From positions 1 to 57,073 of the forward strand of contig NZ_JAAZUI010000022.1 of assembly GCF_012524075.1 (NCBI RefSeq): DNA of 57,073 nt, read 5' to 3'. A program made the position numbers and the translations under genes. The notes under the pieces are model-generated. The model was not told the DNA's origin. It saw only the letters and a list, made by a program, of their open reading frames with translations, and did not search any database. Source of the DNA: Lutibacter sp. B1 (GTDB lineage Bacteria; Bacteroidota; Bacteroidia; Flavobacteriales; Flavobacteriaceae). Below, piece by piece: positions 16,467 to 25,297 of the stretch. Positions within the stretch are counted from its first letter, which is position 1; each line of letters begins with the position of its first letter.

Positions 16467-18725
16467 TTAAAGTTTTACTCGTTTAAGCCTTAAGCTATTT
16501 AGAACTACAGATACGCTACTGAAAGCCATTGCCATTCCCGCAATCATTGGGTCTAATAAAAATCCATTTACAGGATACAAAACGCCTGCTGCAATTGGAA
16601 TACCAATGATATTATAAATGAATGCCCAAAATAGATTCTGACGTATGCCCAATACGGTTCTTTTTGATAGTTCCAATGCTTTGGGAATGGATTGCAAATC
16701 TGACGTTATCAATGTCATTTTCGCAACGTCCATTGCTATGTCCGAACCTTTACCCATTGCAATACTTACATTTGCCTGAGCCAAAGCGTGGGAATCATTT
16801 ATACCATCTCCAACCATAGCTACTATCTTACCATCAGCTTGTAATTTTTCAACAAAAGCTGCTTTCTCTGAAGGCATTACTTCTCCTTGGTAATTTGCTA
16901 TCCCTACTTGTTTTGCGACAGCTGATGCAGTTTTATTATTATCTCCAGTAAGCATATAGACCTCGATGCCTCGTTCTTGAAGTGTTGCTATAGCCTTTTT
17001 TGAAGTTTCCTTAATCTTGTCTGCAATTGCGAGTATCGCCAGCACTTGTTTTTCATTGCCAAGGAAAATGACTGTTTTTGCTTGCTCTTCGAGACTTTCT
17101 GCTGTTTGCATCAAGGAAGCATCGATTTGAATGTTCTTTTCAACAATCAGTTTATAATTTCCAACATAATATTGCGAACCATTTTCTGTTTGAGCTTTCA
17201 CACCTTTACCTGTAATACTTTCAAAAGAAGCAATTTCAGCTTTTTCAATATTTTCATCTTTTAAGTGGTTGACTACCGCTTCTGCCAAAGGGTGTTCTGA
17301 TTGCGCTTCTATCGCCAAAAGAATTTGCTTGTATTGATTTTGTTTTTCAAGTTTATCCTTCCAAAGTATATCAGTTACTAAAGGTTTTCCTTCTGTAATT
17401 GTGCCTGTTTTGTCAAGAATAACGGCATTCACTTTATGACCGAGTTCTAAACTTTCGGCATCTTTTATAAGGATATTGTTTTCTGCACCTTTACCAATAC
17501 CCACCATAATGGCAGTAGGTGTTGCCAATCCTAACGCGCAGGGACAGGCTATAACCAATACTGCTACAGAAGTTAGTAAGGCTTGCGAAAAACCATTATC
17601 GCCTCCAACTGACATCCAAACAATAAATGTAATAATAGATATAGCCAAGACAACCGGAACAAATATTCCAGCAATTTTATCTACCAGTTTCTGGACAGGT
17701 GCTTTGCTTCCTTGCGCTTCCTGAACCATTTTAATAATTTGTGACAGCAAGGTTTCCCCACCTACTTTTTCAGCAATAAATTGAAAACTACCTTTTTGGT
17801 TTACCGTTCCTGCAAAAACTTTTTCATCCTTTGATTTTTCTACTGGAACAGGCTCTCCTGTAATCATACTTTCATCTACGTAAGAGCTTCCTTTGGAAAC
17901 CTCTCCATCTACAGGAATCTTTTCTCCCGGATGTACTAAAATGGTCTGACCCACTTGCACTGACGAAATAGAAATTTCTTTTTCTTCCCCATTCTCAATA
18001 ATTTTTAGTGTTTTGGGTTGTAATCCCATCAACTTTTTAATGGCCGAAGAAGTATTTGACTTTGCCTTTTCCTCTAATAGTTTCCCCAAAGAAATAAAGG
18101 TTATAATTACTGTAGCTGCTTCATAATAGACGTGAGGTTCGATACTACGGCTCAACCAAAACTCAGGAAAAAAAGTATTAAAAACACTAAAGAGAAAAGC
18201 TATTCCTGTACTCAATGCTACCAAGGTATCCATATTCGCCTTACCGTGTTTGGCTTGCTTGAAAGCATTGATGAAAAAGCTACGACCGAACCAAAATAGG
18301 ACAGGAAAAGTTAATACCAAGGATATCCATTTTCCAGGTTCCCATTGCATAAAAAACATTCCTAATACAAAAATGGGAAGCGTAAGTATTGCCGACCAGA
18401 TGGTACGGTATTTTATATCCTGATAGTGCTTTTGCTGAAGTTCTTGTTGTACTTCCGAAGGATTCTCCGCATCAATTATAATGTCATAACCAACTTCGCG
18501 AAGTGCATTTTGAAGTTGGTTAGGACTCAACTCTTTGTCGTACTCTACAAGAACAGAACTGCTCGCAAAGTTTACGCTTGCACCAAATACACCGTCTGTA
18601 TGTTTTAATACAGATTCAACGCTCGATGCACACGATGCGCAGGTCATACCTGTAACTGGGAATGATTCTTTTATACCCTGCTTATGGTTTTTCTCTTTAG
18701 TTTCAAATATATTAATTGTCTCCAT
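16467..18725 (-). CDS. copA: CopA-type P1B-1 ATPase, Cu(I)/Ag(I) exporter
   Basis: 752 residues. There is one N-terminal HMA domain with GMTCASC (Cys29 and Cys32), then eight predicted TM helices with the ion-site motif CPC (394-396) in the sixth. The actuator TGEP is at 289-292, the phosphorylated Asp438 lies in DKTGT, the SEHPLAEA nucleotide-binding motif follows, and [13 protein letters not shown] is the hinge. The C-terminal MxxSS-like pair ([16 protein letters not shown]) matches Cu(I) pumps. It exports Cu(I)/Ag(I) from the cytoplasm. It is likely transcribed with the HMA chaperone from the 119-base gap at 18726-18844, which holds no gene. Confidence 0.95.
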   Translation of the reverse strand: METINIFETKEKNHKQGIKESFPVTGMTCASCASSVESVLKHTDGVFGASVNFASSSVLVEYDKELSPNQLQNALREVGYDIIIDAENPSEVQQELQQKHYQDIKYRTIWSAILTLPIFVLGMFFMQWEPGKWISLVLTFPVLFWFGRSFFINAFKQAKHGKANMDTLVALSTGIAFLFSVFNTFFPEFWLSRSIEPHVYYEAATVIITFISLGKLLEEKAKSNTSSAIKKLMGLQPKTLKIIENGEEKEISISSVQVGQTILVHPGEKIPVDGEVSKGSSYVDESMITGEPVPVEKSKDEKVFAGTVNQKGSFQFIAEKVGGETLLSQIIKMVQEAQGSKAPVQKLVDKIAGIFVPVVLAISIITFIVWMSVGGDNGFSQALLTSVAVLVIACPCALGLATPTAIMVGIGKGAENNILIKDAESLELGHKVNAVILDKTGTITEGKPLVTDILWKDKLEKQNQYKQILLAIEAQSEHPLAEAVVNHLKDENIEKAEIASFESITGKGVKAQTENGSQYYVGNYKLIVEKNIQIDASLMQTAESLEEQAKTVIFLGNEKQVLAILAIADKIKETSKKAIATLQERGIEVYMLTGDNNKTASAVAKQVGIANYQGEVMPSEKAAFVEKLQADGKIVAMVGDGINDSHALAQANVSIAMGKGSDIAMDVAKMTLITSDLQSIPKALELSKRTVLGIRQNLFWAFIYNIIGIPIAAGVLYPVNGFLLDPMIAGMAMAFSSVSVVLNSLRLKRVKL

Positions 18726-18844
18726 AATCTTATTCTTATTTGAACACTACAAATTTCAGAATTAAAGGACATTAATGTATTACGTTATATGCTGAATGAT
18801 TTGTAGAATTTGCTGATTACGGAAACTAACGACACTCTGTATGG

Positions 18845-19639
18845 TTAATTACTCAATTTTAATATCCTCAAAGCACCTTGAATAACTAAAACAAAAACGA
18901 TTGTTCCTATTATCAAATCAGGTTTATTGGAACTCAACCAGTTTACCAAAATTCCTGCTGTTATAACTCCTAAATTGATAATCACATCATTTGAAGTGAA
19001 AATCATACTTGCTTTCATATGCGCTTCTTCTTTACTTTTTGACTTTTGCATTAAATACAAACAAATTCCGTTTGCGATTAAAGCGAAAATTGAAACAACA
19101 ATCATTGTCGTAAAATCTGGAAGTTTTTCGTTTCCAAAAAATCGTCTTAAAATCTCTACAAATCCAATAACTGCAAGTGTGATTTGAAAATATCCTGCAA
19201 GTTTTGCAATTCGTTTCTTTTTGATTAAAGTTCCCCCAACTGCAAAAAGGCTAATTCCATAAACAAAACTGTCTGCTAACATATCCAAACTGTCTGCAAC
19301 AAGTCCCATTGATTTTGAAATCAAGCCCGTGGTCATTTCAATAATAAAAAAAGCAAAGTTAATTCCGAGAACAGTCCAAAGTAATTTCTTTTGGTTTTTA
19401 TGTTCTTTGAATTCGATTTGGTCTGTTTCTTCTGTTGTGAGTAATTTTCCGCCTAAATTAAGTTGTAAAATTGATTGTTCTATTTCATCAATTTGACCTT
19501 TGTGAAAAACGGTCAGTTTTTGGTTAGTAATATCAAAATCTAGATTCGCTATACTCGAAACCCCAACCAATTTCATTCGGATTAGATTTTCTTCAGAAGG
19601 GCAATCCATTTTGGTTATTTCAAATATTGATTTTAGCAC
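18845..19639 (-). CDS. Cation transporter (CDF-like) with N-terminal HMA-like domain
   Basis: 264 residues. The first 75 resemble an HMA fold with a modified metal motif, MDCPSEENLIRMKL (one Cys). A membrane domain of about six helices follows, with LVADSLDMLADSFVYGISL, in which the paired Asp residues match the transport-site helices of CDF/CzcD-type carriers. It probably exports a divalent or thiophilic cation; the substrate is not readable. The gene lies 18 bases after the HMA-AraC regulator on the same strand, so the two are probably cotranscribed. Confidence 0.75.
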   Translation of the reverse strand: MLKSIFEITKMDCPSEENLIRMKLVGVSSIANLDFDITNQKLTVFHKGQIDEIEQSILQLNLGGKLLTTEETDQIEFKEHKNQKKLLWTVLGINFAFFIIEMTTGLISKSMGLVADSLDMLADSFVYGISLFAVGGTLIKKKRIAKLAGYFQITLAVIGFVEILRRFFGNEKLPDFTTMIVVSIFALIANGICLYLMQKSKSKEEAHMKASMIFTSNDVIINLGVITAGILVNWLSSNKPDLIIGTIVFVLVIQGALRILKLSN

Positions 19640-19657
19640 TTATTTCTTTTATTAAAT

Positions 19658-20224
19658 TTAAATCTCATCCAAGGATTTTCGGTTTTTGTTCATCGATTTC
19701 TTAAACTGAGATGGTGTCATCCCAGTAATTTTCTTGAACTGATTGCTTAAATATGCAACGCTACTATAATGTAGCTGAAAAGCTATTTCACTTAAGGTCA
19801 ATTCATCATAAACTATGAGTTCTTTTATACGTTCAATTTTTTGGTTGATGATGTATTGTTCAAACGTAATACTTTCTACTGATGAGAACAGTGAACCCAG
19901 ATATTTATAATCGAGATGTAGATTTTGACTTATGTAGTCTGCCCATTTAAGATCCAATTCTTCAGAGGAATGATGGATTTTATTTACAACTAATGTTTTC
20001 ATTTGTTCAATAAGTTGACTTTTACGGTTGTCTATCAAACTAAATCCTGAGTTTTGAAGCGCTTTGGAAAGGCCATTTTTGGTGTTTTTATTTAATGCTG
20101 AAACTAATTTAACCTCCCCCAATTTGATAGAAACATACGGTATTTCAAGTTGTTCCAAAATATTAGATACAGCCGTGATACATCTTGGGCAGACCATGCT
20201 TTTAATATGGATAGTCTCATTCAT
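19658..20224 (-). CDS. AraC-family regulator with N-terminal HMA-like metal-sensing domain
   Basis: 188 residues. Residues 1-65 look like an HMA domain with metal motif MVCPRC, and residues 105-180 are an AraC/XylS double HTH (LTLSEIAFQLHYSSVAYLSN then FKKITGMTPSQFKK). A direct HMA-HTH fusion implies a cytosolic one-component metal sensor, probably for Cu(I)/Ag(I)-like ions given the neighbours. A second gene with the same architecture (MVCNRC) lies at 31322-31903. It heads the unit with the cation transporter. DNA target and ligand are inferred. Confidence 0.85.
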   Translation of the reverse strand: MNETIHIKSMVCPRCITAVSNILEQLEIPYVSIKLGEVKLVSALNKNTKNGLSKALQNSGFSLIDNRKSQLIEQMKTLVVNKIHHSSEELDLKWADYISQNLHLDYKYLGSLFSSVESITFEQYIINQKIERIKELIVYDELTLSEIAFQLHYSSVAYLSNQFKKITGMTPSQFKKSMNKNRKSLDEI

Positions 20225-20236
20225 ATTCTACTTGTT

Positions 20237-20383
20237 TCAAAATAATGTTAATCCAGATTTGGATAGAGAATAATAAACAGCTGCTATTGCAGCGATAACA
20301 AAAATCAATACTATCACAACAAAAGCTATAATTTTATCTTTTTTTGAAATATCACTTTTATGTTGATGCTTATTTTTTTTCAT
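20237..20383 (-). CDS. Small single-TM membrane protein
   Basis: 48 residues from the ATG at 20383: a polar head rich in Lys and His (MKKNKHQHKSDISKKDK), one hydrophobic helix, and a short tail ending SGLTLF. A start 16 codons upstream (20431) is possible, but the inner ATG is preceded by AAAAGAAG and gives a cleaner N-terminus. It lies 12 bases before the HMA-AraC gene on the same strand. Function unknown. Confidence 0.5.
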   Translation of the reverse strand: MKKNKHQHKSDISKKDKIIAFVVIVLIFVIAAIAAVYYSLSKSGLTLF

Positions 20384-20662
20384 TTGTACTTCTTTTAATT
20401 GAGTTAACCGTTTCATTGGCTGATATTTCATTGTTAAATATAATAATTATTGGTCTTACATTGTAATTTTTTATTTCTTGAAGAAGAATACGCTTTAATA
20501 ATTTTCCATTTTTAATCTATTTTCTTTAAAACCGAAGTTGATACTCCCTTCTTAGCTTTAGAATCTTTACTATTCTGTTCATTCATAAAATTAACTGTTG
20601 CAATATAAACTGTTACTACTATAATTAATTTATGCACTTTAATAGTTATAGTTTTAAAAAGG

Positions 20663-21214
20663 TTATTTGTCAACGTGTATTCTATTAATATTCGCAATGC
20701 CAAAAACCAAAACAAAAAAGCTCAAAAAGACTTCTAGTATTACTATTATTTTTCCTGAAACAGAAATTGGTACGATATCTCCAAATCCAACTGAAGAAAA
20801 CGTGATTAAGCTGAAATATAAAAACTCAAAAAATTGCCTAATAAATGAACCACTGCCTGTTAGGGATGTTTTAAAACTTTCAGCATTTATTGCATATAGG
20901 GCATGATAATCGAATGAGAATGATAACACAATTAAGAGAATTAAAAATCCAAAAAGTGTTAACACATGACTAAGTTTGTGGCTTTCTCCAATTATTTTAC
21001 TCAGTTGAATGAACGTAAGGCTGACAATAAAAATAGTTTTAATGAATGCTAATGCTACTATAATATAAGATAAGTATGGATTAACAACATCTAGAGATAT
21101 AAACAGGATATAACTCAGCGATATAACTACAACTAAAGTTGTAGTTAATAAAAACTTATTAAATAACTGTTTGTAAAAACTATTAAACTCAGATATGTTA
21201 CTTGTTTTTTGCAT
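20663..21214 (-). CDS. Two-TM-pore ion channel (potassium channel family)
   Basis: 183 residues from the ATG at 21214. About four hydrophobic segments are seen, with a pore loop LITFSSVGFGDIVP (selectivity filter SVGFGD, about residues 140-146) before the last helix, the signature of the Ion_trans_2 potassium channel fold. No RCK or cyclic-nucleotide domain follows. An upstream in-frame ATG at 21259 is rejected because it would overlap the preceding small gene, whose stop lies only 10 bases before this start. It could adjust membrane potential under metal stress; this is inference. Confidence 0.8.
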   Translation of the reverse strand: MQKTSNISEFNSFYKQLFNKFLLTTTLVVVISLSYILFISLDVVNPYLSYIIVALAFIKTIFIVSLTFIQLSKIIGESHKLSHVLTLFGFLILLIVLSFSFDYHALYAINAESFKTSLTGSGSFIRQFFEFLYFSLITFSSVGFGDIVPISVSGKIIVILEVFLSFFVLVFGIANINRIHVDK

Positions 21215-21224
21215 TATTATATGC

Positions 21225-21365
21225 CTATTTTTCACCAAATAGTTGAAGTAGCAATGCACCTAAAACGATAACAGCTATTACCGTATAGAGTAAATAATTT
21301 AACCACTTTCTTAATCCAGTTTGTTTTGTTTTTTTATCACAATCGCTTTTACAACATTCTTTCAT
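21225..21365 (-). CDS. 46-residue Cys-rich membrane protein
   Basis: Encodes MKECCKSDCDKKTKQ, a short basic stretch, one TM helix (LLYTVIAVIVLGALLLQLF) and GEK. The CC-x3-C head may bind a thiophilic metal on one side of the membrane. It is closely coupled to the potassium-channel gene (10 bases). Reading frame, Cys cluster and spacing support a real gene although it is short; no function is known to me. Confidence 0.65.
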   Translation of the reverse strand: MKECCKSDCDKKTKQTGLRKWLNYLLYTVIAVIVLGALLLQLFGEK

Positions 21366-21715
21366 AAACCCTGTTAATTTTAATGCTTAGTTTAATACAA
21401 TTCAACATATTATATTATACTTGAGATTAGAGGCTTGCAACTATTAACCAATTCATTAACCAGAATGTTCCTCATCAAAATCAAGTACTCTTTATCAAAT
21501 TTTTCTTTATCATAAGTTATAATTAATTGACAAATGAAGATATATGCCATTCTTTTAGAGATTTAATCTCTCTCCATTTTACAAGTTGTTATTATCCAAA
21601 TCAACTTTACTTTTTAAAATTCATTGTGCCTGACACTGGAAGGGGTTAATTAACTATCAAACTTGTTCCCCTCCCACGACAGGGCTTAAAAAATATTTTT
21701 TTTACAAAGAATTAT
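21366..21715. other. Gene-free stretch with a GC-rich inverted repeat
   Basis: 350 bases without a convincing frame. Near 21639-21675 AGGGG and CCCCT flank an AT-rich centre containing the palindrome GTTAATTAAC, which stands out in this AT-rich DNA. It may be a terminator or operator for the channel unit to its left or part of the trailer of the DUF3347 gene. Nothing else is recognised. Confidence 0.3.
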
Positions 21716-22255
21716 CTATTGAATTATTTTTTGAACTTTCCCGCACTTAAGCATTCTGCTACCATAGTAGGGATTTCTGACTTCGTTACTTGTACTTAAC
21801 CATAAACTTCCTTTATCATACATCGGGCAAAATTGTTGGTACAACGTGCCTTTTGTCCCTGTAATCGCAACCATATCTGTTATATCTGTGCTCAAGGTCT
21901 TAAAATGTTCACGTTGATGATCTATAGCATTTTCAGCGATATGTTCGGCATGTTCAGTAGCATCTTCTATGATATCAGTCAGTTCTTTTTGCTCTTCCGT
22001 TTTATAACTGCTCATATCAAAAGCTTTAAGAGAGGCTACCAATTTAGTTCCAACTTGTGCGGCTTTTTTGGTATCATCTCCAACCAAAGCATCTTTTAAA
22101 CTGAAATAATCAGTTAAAATAGCCTCAGCATTAGCATCGCTATTTTTATTCATCATTTTGCTATGATCGTGATTCATTTTTTCTTTTTCCTGTGCATTGG
22201 AAAAAGAAACTGCTAACAATAGCATTGCTGCTATACTCATTTTTAGATTTTTCAT
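21716..22255 (-). CDS. Exported DUF3347-type metal-binding protein
   Basis: 179 residues with a signal peptide ending SNAQ and a His/Met-rich mature start ([12 protein letters not shown]). A helical DUF3347-like domain ([12 protein letters not shown]) follows, and the C-terminal part [18 protein letters not shown] then [14 protein letters not shown] is a Cys/Met pair block seen at the end of CusB-like periplasmic proteins. It is probably a periplasmic copper-binding partner of efflux or oxidation proteins. It lies 22 bases after the heme-binding protein gene and is likely cotranscribed with it. Confidence 0.8.
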   Translation of the reverse strand: MKNLKMSIAAMLLLAVSFSNAQEKEKMNHDHSKMMNKNSDANAEAILTDYFSLKDALVGDDTKKAAQVGTKLVASLKAFDMSSYKTEEQKELTDIIEDATEHAEHIAENAIDHQREHFKTLSTDITDMVAITGTKGTLYQQFCPMYDKGSLWLSTSNEVRNPYYGSRMLKCGKVQKIIQ

Positions 22256-22277
22256 TTTTATTATAATTAATTATTGT

Positions 22278-22730
22278 TTATAAACTGTCTTTTAATTGTG
22301 TGATGAAATTGATCAATTCTTCTGCTTCTGCTTCTGTAAATACTGCTTCTTTATGTATCAAAGTGTAAGAATCCAAAGGCATTTCATTATCTCTAATCTG
22401 ACTTATAATTGATTTTAATTTGCTTTTCTTTCTTCGACTGGATAAGGAATCCCATTCATTAAAATTAAGTTCAGATTTTCCTTCTTTGATATGATCTTCT
22501 AAAAACCAAGCAACAGGTTGAATCTTATTATACCAAGGATATTGAGTATTATTACTGTGGCAATCATAGCAGGATACCTGCAACTTTTTTTGAATAGTTT
22601 CAGGGACATTATTTACTAGCATAAAATCAGTTGAAGGAACAGTACCACTTTGATTGCGTGTAGTGGAAATAAATTGAATACCCACAAACGCTACCAGTAA
22701 TATTATTGCTATGATTTTTACAATTTTCAT
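22278..22730 (-). CDS. Heme-binding domain protein (Haem_bd type)
   Basis: 150 residues: an N-terminal membrane anchor or signal (IIAIILLVAFVGIQF), then VSCYDCHSNNTQYPWYNKIQP with the c-type heme motif CYDCH and the tryptophan/proline pattern of the Haem_bd domain common in Bacteroidetes. It would be a periplasm-facing cytochrome-like protein. Next to copper proteins it may take part in metal redox chemistry; the partner is unknown. Confidence 0.85.
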   Translation of the reverse strand: MKIVKIIAIILLVAFVGIQFISTTRNQSGTVPSTDFMLVNNVPETIQKKLQVSCYDCHSNNTQYPWYNKIQPVAWFLEDHIKEGKSELNFNEWDSLSSRRKKSKLKSIISQIRDNEMPLDSYTLIHKEAVFTEAEAEELINFITQLKDSL

Positions 22731-22803
22731 TTAATTTATCTTTTAGTTAATCTCTCTTTGCGCATTAAAGCATTTCAATATTTTGTTTCCATAATAAGGG
22801 TTT

Positions 22804-23022
22804 TTAATTTTTTGAATTAATTGTTCGTTTTATTTCTTCGTATTGTTCTTTGGTGATTTCTCCTTTTGCATATCGACTGTCTAAAATATCTTTAAGACTT
22901 TCTTTTTTTGCTTTTTGATAAGGAATACCATAAAAGACAAAGAAAATCAAGATTAAAATAGCTATCAATATAATCCACCATATAAAGTGTATATCTCCGA
23001 AGTGTCCATCATTAAAATGCAT
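22804..23022 (-). CDS. SHOCT-domain small membrane protein
   Basis: 72 residues: a His-containing head, one TM helix (IIWWIILIAILILIFFVF region) and a C-terminal SHOCT motif LKDILDSRYAKGEITKEQYE. A close paralog is encoded at 25089-25277. SHOCT is a short oligomerisation or tethering domain; role unknown. The gene stands alone between AT-rich gaps. Confidence 0.75.
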   Translation of the reverse strand: MHFNDGHFGDIHFIWWIILIAILILIFFVFYGIPYQKAKKESLKDILDSRYAKGEITKEQYEEIKRTINSKN

Positions 23023-23163
23023 AATTTTTTGTTTTAAATTAATTTTTGATTATTTAAAAATTATTTTGTCATAATAATTTTATTAATTATTCTTAGCCTA
23101 TTTCAACTTATTTTCAATGGTTCATAAATTTCATTACCCAACTGAAAATAGTTATTACTATTT

Positions 23164-23844
23164 TTACACTTGTTGTACTGGAAGACCTAACGTGATCCAG
23201 TCATGTATTCCTCCCCTATAGTATAGAATTCTATCAGCTGGATAACCTGCATCCAAGAGGCTTTTTATAGCTGTTGATGATTGTGGGCATTGTGGTCCAT
23301 TACAAAAAAATATACTGGGGTTGTTTTCGTCCAATTCATTCATTCTTTCCACCAACTCGTCAAAAGGTATGTTTTTAGAGCCTGGAATGGTTACTGAACC
23401 AGATGTATCAGGTTTTCTCGCATCGATAATGGATAAACCCTTATTGTGGTGATTATATACTTCTAGTTCCCCTACAGTATGTACTTTTTGTGCAGCCTTT
23501 ATCGATTGAATACTGCCCCATGTTATATCAACTTCGACTAAACCAGATTCTGTTCCTACATTTTTGGGAATCATATGGGTCTCATCTCTTTTAGAAATTC
23601 TAATTTGGGATATATCTTTATTTCTTGCCTTTAGTTCATTTATTTTATCTATTTCGGGCATACCAACAGATTCCACTTTTTCATCTACAATCAATGAAGG
23701 TGAGTGTTTCAATTGATATTTTTCAATTAATTCAGGATGGTCCTCAAAATAAATTACCTTATAGGGTAACCAAGCGGTTTGAAGTAATTTCTCAAGTGAG
23801 GGTCTATGTTGACAGGTTTTGGTTGCTGCTATTAAAATTTCCAT
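23164..23844 (-). CDS. Thioredoxin-like plus rhodanese fusion protein
   Basis: 226 residues. Residues 1-75 look like a thioredoxin/glutaredoxin-fold module (LIAATKTCQHRPSLEKLLQ, then SPSLIVDEKVESVG). Residues about 115-226 are a rhodanese domain with SIIDARKPDTSG, GSKNIPFDEL and the active loop FFCNGPQCPQS, whose first Cys is the sulfur carrier, ending YRGGIHDW. It may move sulfane sulfur or repair thiols during metal stress. No signal peptide, so cytosolic. Confidence 0.8.
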   Translation of the reverse strand: MEILIAATKTCQHRPSLEKLLQTAWLPYKVIYFEDHPELIEKYQLKHSPSLIVDEKVESVGMPEIDKINELKARNKDISQIRISKRDETHMIPKNVGTESGLVEVDITWGSIQSIKAAQKVHTVGELEVYNHHNKGLSIIDARKPDTSGSVTIPGSKNIPFDELVERMNELDENNPSIFFCNGPQCPQSSTAIKSLLDAGYPADRILYYRGGIHDWITLGLPVQQV

Positions 23845-23870
23845 AAATTTTTCTTTAATTAATTTTTGTG

Positions 23871-23996
23871 TTAAAAAATGTTTTGATTCTTATATTTATT
23901 CCACTCGCAGTGGGTTTTTGCTATCAAGAATTATATTTTTATAAAACTGATAGTATCTTTCTCTTTGATAGGTGTTTTTATGTCAATTCCTTTCAT
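23871..23996 (-). pseudogene. Possible decayed small gene with an in-frame stop
   Basis: A 42-codon frame opens with MKGIDIKTPIKEKDTISF, meets TAA at 23931-23933, then continues in the same frame as IAKTHCEWNKYKNQN to a second stop. The second half has protein-like composition (HCEW). Either a nonsense mutation broke a small gene or this is chance; I recognise no family. Confidence 0.25.
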
Positions 23997-24084
23997 TATG
24001 CCATAATTTCAGGTTTTAGCTATAACAAAATTTTTGAGACAACTGAACCCTTTAAATACTTTTGACAATGTCAAAGGTGATTGG

Positions 24085-24162
24085 TCATTTTCTTTTTGTG
24101 GAATTAAAAAATAACACTGTAAATACTATTACAATTAGAAGTATGAAAAACCACCAACCCAT
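24085..24162 (-). CDS. Possible 25-residue membrane peptide
   Basis: Encodes MGWWFFILLIVIVFTVLF and a short basic end (NSTKRK), one membrane helix. AAAGGAGAT lies about 30 bases before the ATG. It resembles in design the 27-residue peptide at 16132-16215. It may be real or chance. The rest of the gap 23845-24252 holds only the decayed frame at 23871-23996. Confidence 0.35.
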   Translation of the reverse strand: MGWWFFILLIVIVFTVLFFNSTKRK

Positions 24163-24252
24163 ATGTATTCTCTAGTAATAATAATCTCCTTTATTGTGCA
24201 TCATTATTTAAAATCTTTAGGTTATGCTTAGGTATTTGGGTTATATAGTAAC

Positions 24253-24684
24253 TTACTTTTTCATTCCCTTCATGTCCATTCCTTTATCATTCATCATTTT
24301 CATTGAGGATTGCATACAATCATTGCTCATCATACCATTTTGTTGCATCATTTTCATCATAGTACCCATCATTCTTCCATCTTTCATAATAGATTGCATC
24401 ATATTTTTCATCATCACACTATCGTTCATCATCATTTGCATGCCATTACCCTGCATCATAGTACCCATCATTTTTTTATTGCCTTGCATCATTTGCATAC
24501 CATGATTACTACTTTGCATTTTATCCATAAATTCTGTCATATATTCATGATTGTTAGAAATTGCTTCATAAATCTCAGTTCTTGTTTCTGAATTTTCGAG
24601 CATGTTTTTTGAATTAGTTTTTTGGTTGCAACTACTTAACGTTACAAATCCTATAATTGAAATAATAATTCCTAATGTTCTCAT
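24253..24684 (-). CDS. Methionine-rich lipoprotein, putative copper/silver sponge
   Basis: 143 residues, of which 36 are Met by my count. Signal peptide with lipobox LSSC, a short conserved block (RTEIYEAISNNHEYMTEFM), then MQM, MMGTMM, MMKNMM and MMKMM clusters plus scattered Asn/Gln/His. Such Met clusters bind Cu(I) or Ag(I) in oxidising compartments, so an envelope metal-buffering role is inferred. The block before the Met clusters is shared with the larger protein at 26676-27260 (VYQEIISNPSQFNEF). Confidence 0.75.
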   Translation of the reverse strand: MRTLGIIISIIGFVTLSSCNQKTNSKNMLENSETRTEIYEAISNNHEYMTEFMDKMQSSNHGMQMMQGNKKMMGTMMQGNGMQMMMNDSVMMKNMMQSIMKDGRMMGTMMKMMQQNGMMSNDCMQSSMKMMNDKGMDMKGMKK

Positions 24685-24695
24685 AATATTTATTT

Positions 24696-25082
24696 TTAAA
24701 GTTTATTAATAATTTTTTCTAGCTTATCTGTAATTTCTTTAGCTATTTTTTCTAATTTTTTATTTTCAACAGCTTGCATAGATGCCATTGGATTTACAGC
24801 TGCTACTTCAATAGTTCCTTTTTCAATTTCCTGTACAATAACATTGCAAGGTAACATAGTTCCAATTTTATCTTCAGCTTGCAATGCTTTGTGTGCATAA
24901 GGAGGATTGCAAGCTCCCAGTATCCTATACTTTTTAAAGTCTATATCCAGTTTTTTCTTTAAGGTTTCTTTTACATCAATTTCTGTGAGTATTCCAAAAC
25001 CTTCTTCCTTTAATCCCTCTGTCACTTTCTCGATTACCTCTTCAAAAGTGCCTTTGACTGTTTTATTAAAATAATAGTTCAT
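24696..25082 (-). CDS. DUF302 domain protein
   Basis: 128 residues with the DUF302 pattern: TFEEVIEKVTEGLKEEGFGI, the DIDFKKYRILGACNPPYAHK block and MLPCNVIVQEIEKG. The two Cys (in GACNPP and LPCNV) are typical of the family. No signal peptide. DUF302 proteins occur with copper and redox genes but their reaction is unknown. It lies between the Met-rich lipoprotein and the SHOCT protein, with 11 and 6 base gaps, so it is part of one operon. Confidence 0.88.
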   Translation of the reverse strand: MNYYFNKTVKGTFEEVIEKVTEGLKEEGFGILTEIDVKETLKKKLDIDFKKYRILGACNPPYAHKALQAEDKIGTMLPCNVIVQEIEKGTIEVAAVNPMASMQAVENKKLEKIAKEITDKLEKIINKL

Positions 25083-25088
25083 TATTTT

Positions 25089-25277
25089 TTATTTTTTAGA
25101 ATTAATAATTTGTTTTTGTTCTTCGTATTGTTCTTTGGTAATTTCCCCATTTGCATAGCGTCTGTCTAAAATATTATTGGGGGTTTCTTTTTTACCAATA
25201 AAACTTTTGTTTTTTCCTGCGTAAATAAAAATTCCTATAATAATTATTACCAGTATTATAATCCATGAGTACATCAT
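25089..25277 (-). CDS. SHOCT-domain small membrane protein, second copy
   Basis: 62 residues: an N-terminal TM helix (WIIILVIIIIGIFIY), a short linker, and the SHOCT tail NILDRRYANGEITKEQYEEQ, nearly the same as in the protein at 22804-23022. It is in a tight operon with DUF302 (6 bases) and the APC permease (20 bases upstream). Confidence 0.75.
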   Translation of the reverse strand: MMYSWIIILVIIIIGIFIYAGKNKSFIGKKETPNNILDRRYANGEITKEQYEEQKQIINSKK

Positions 25278-25297
25278 CTTATTTTATTTTTTTAATT

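Noticed and set aside
20512-20715. 67-codon minus-strand frame overlapping the end of the ion-channel gene
   Set aside because: The first half overlaps the channel gene in another frame. Only its last 24 codons (MNEQNSKDSKAKKG...) look protein-like, too short to call.
23868-24065. 65-codon plus-strand frame with hydrophobic start
   Set aside because: No operon context on the plus strand, opposite a low-complexity gap; composition is that of AT-rich chance.
24224-24591. Plus-strand frames rich in His/Ile opposite the Met-rich lipoprotein gene
   Set aside because: They are the antisense of ATG-rich codons (CAT repeats) of the real minus-strand gene.
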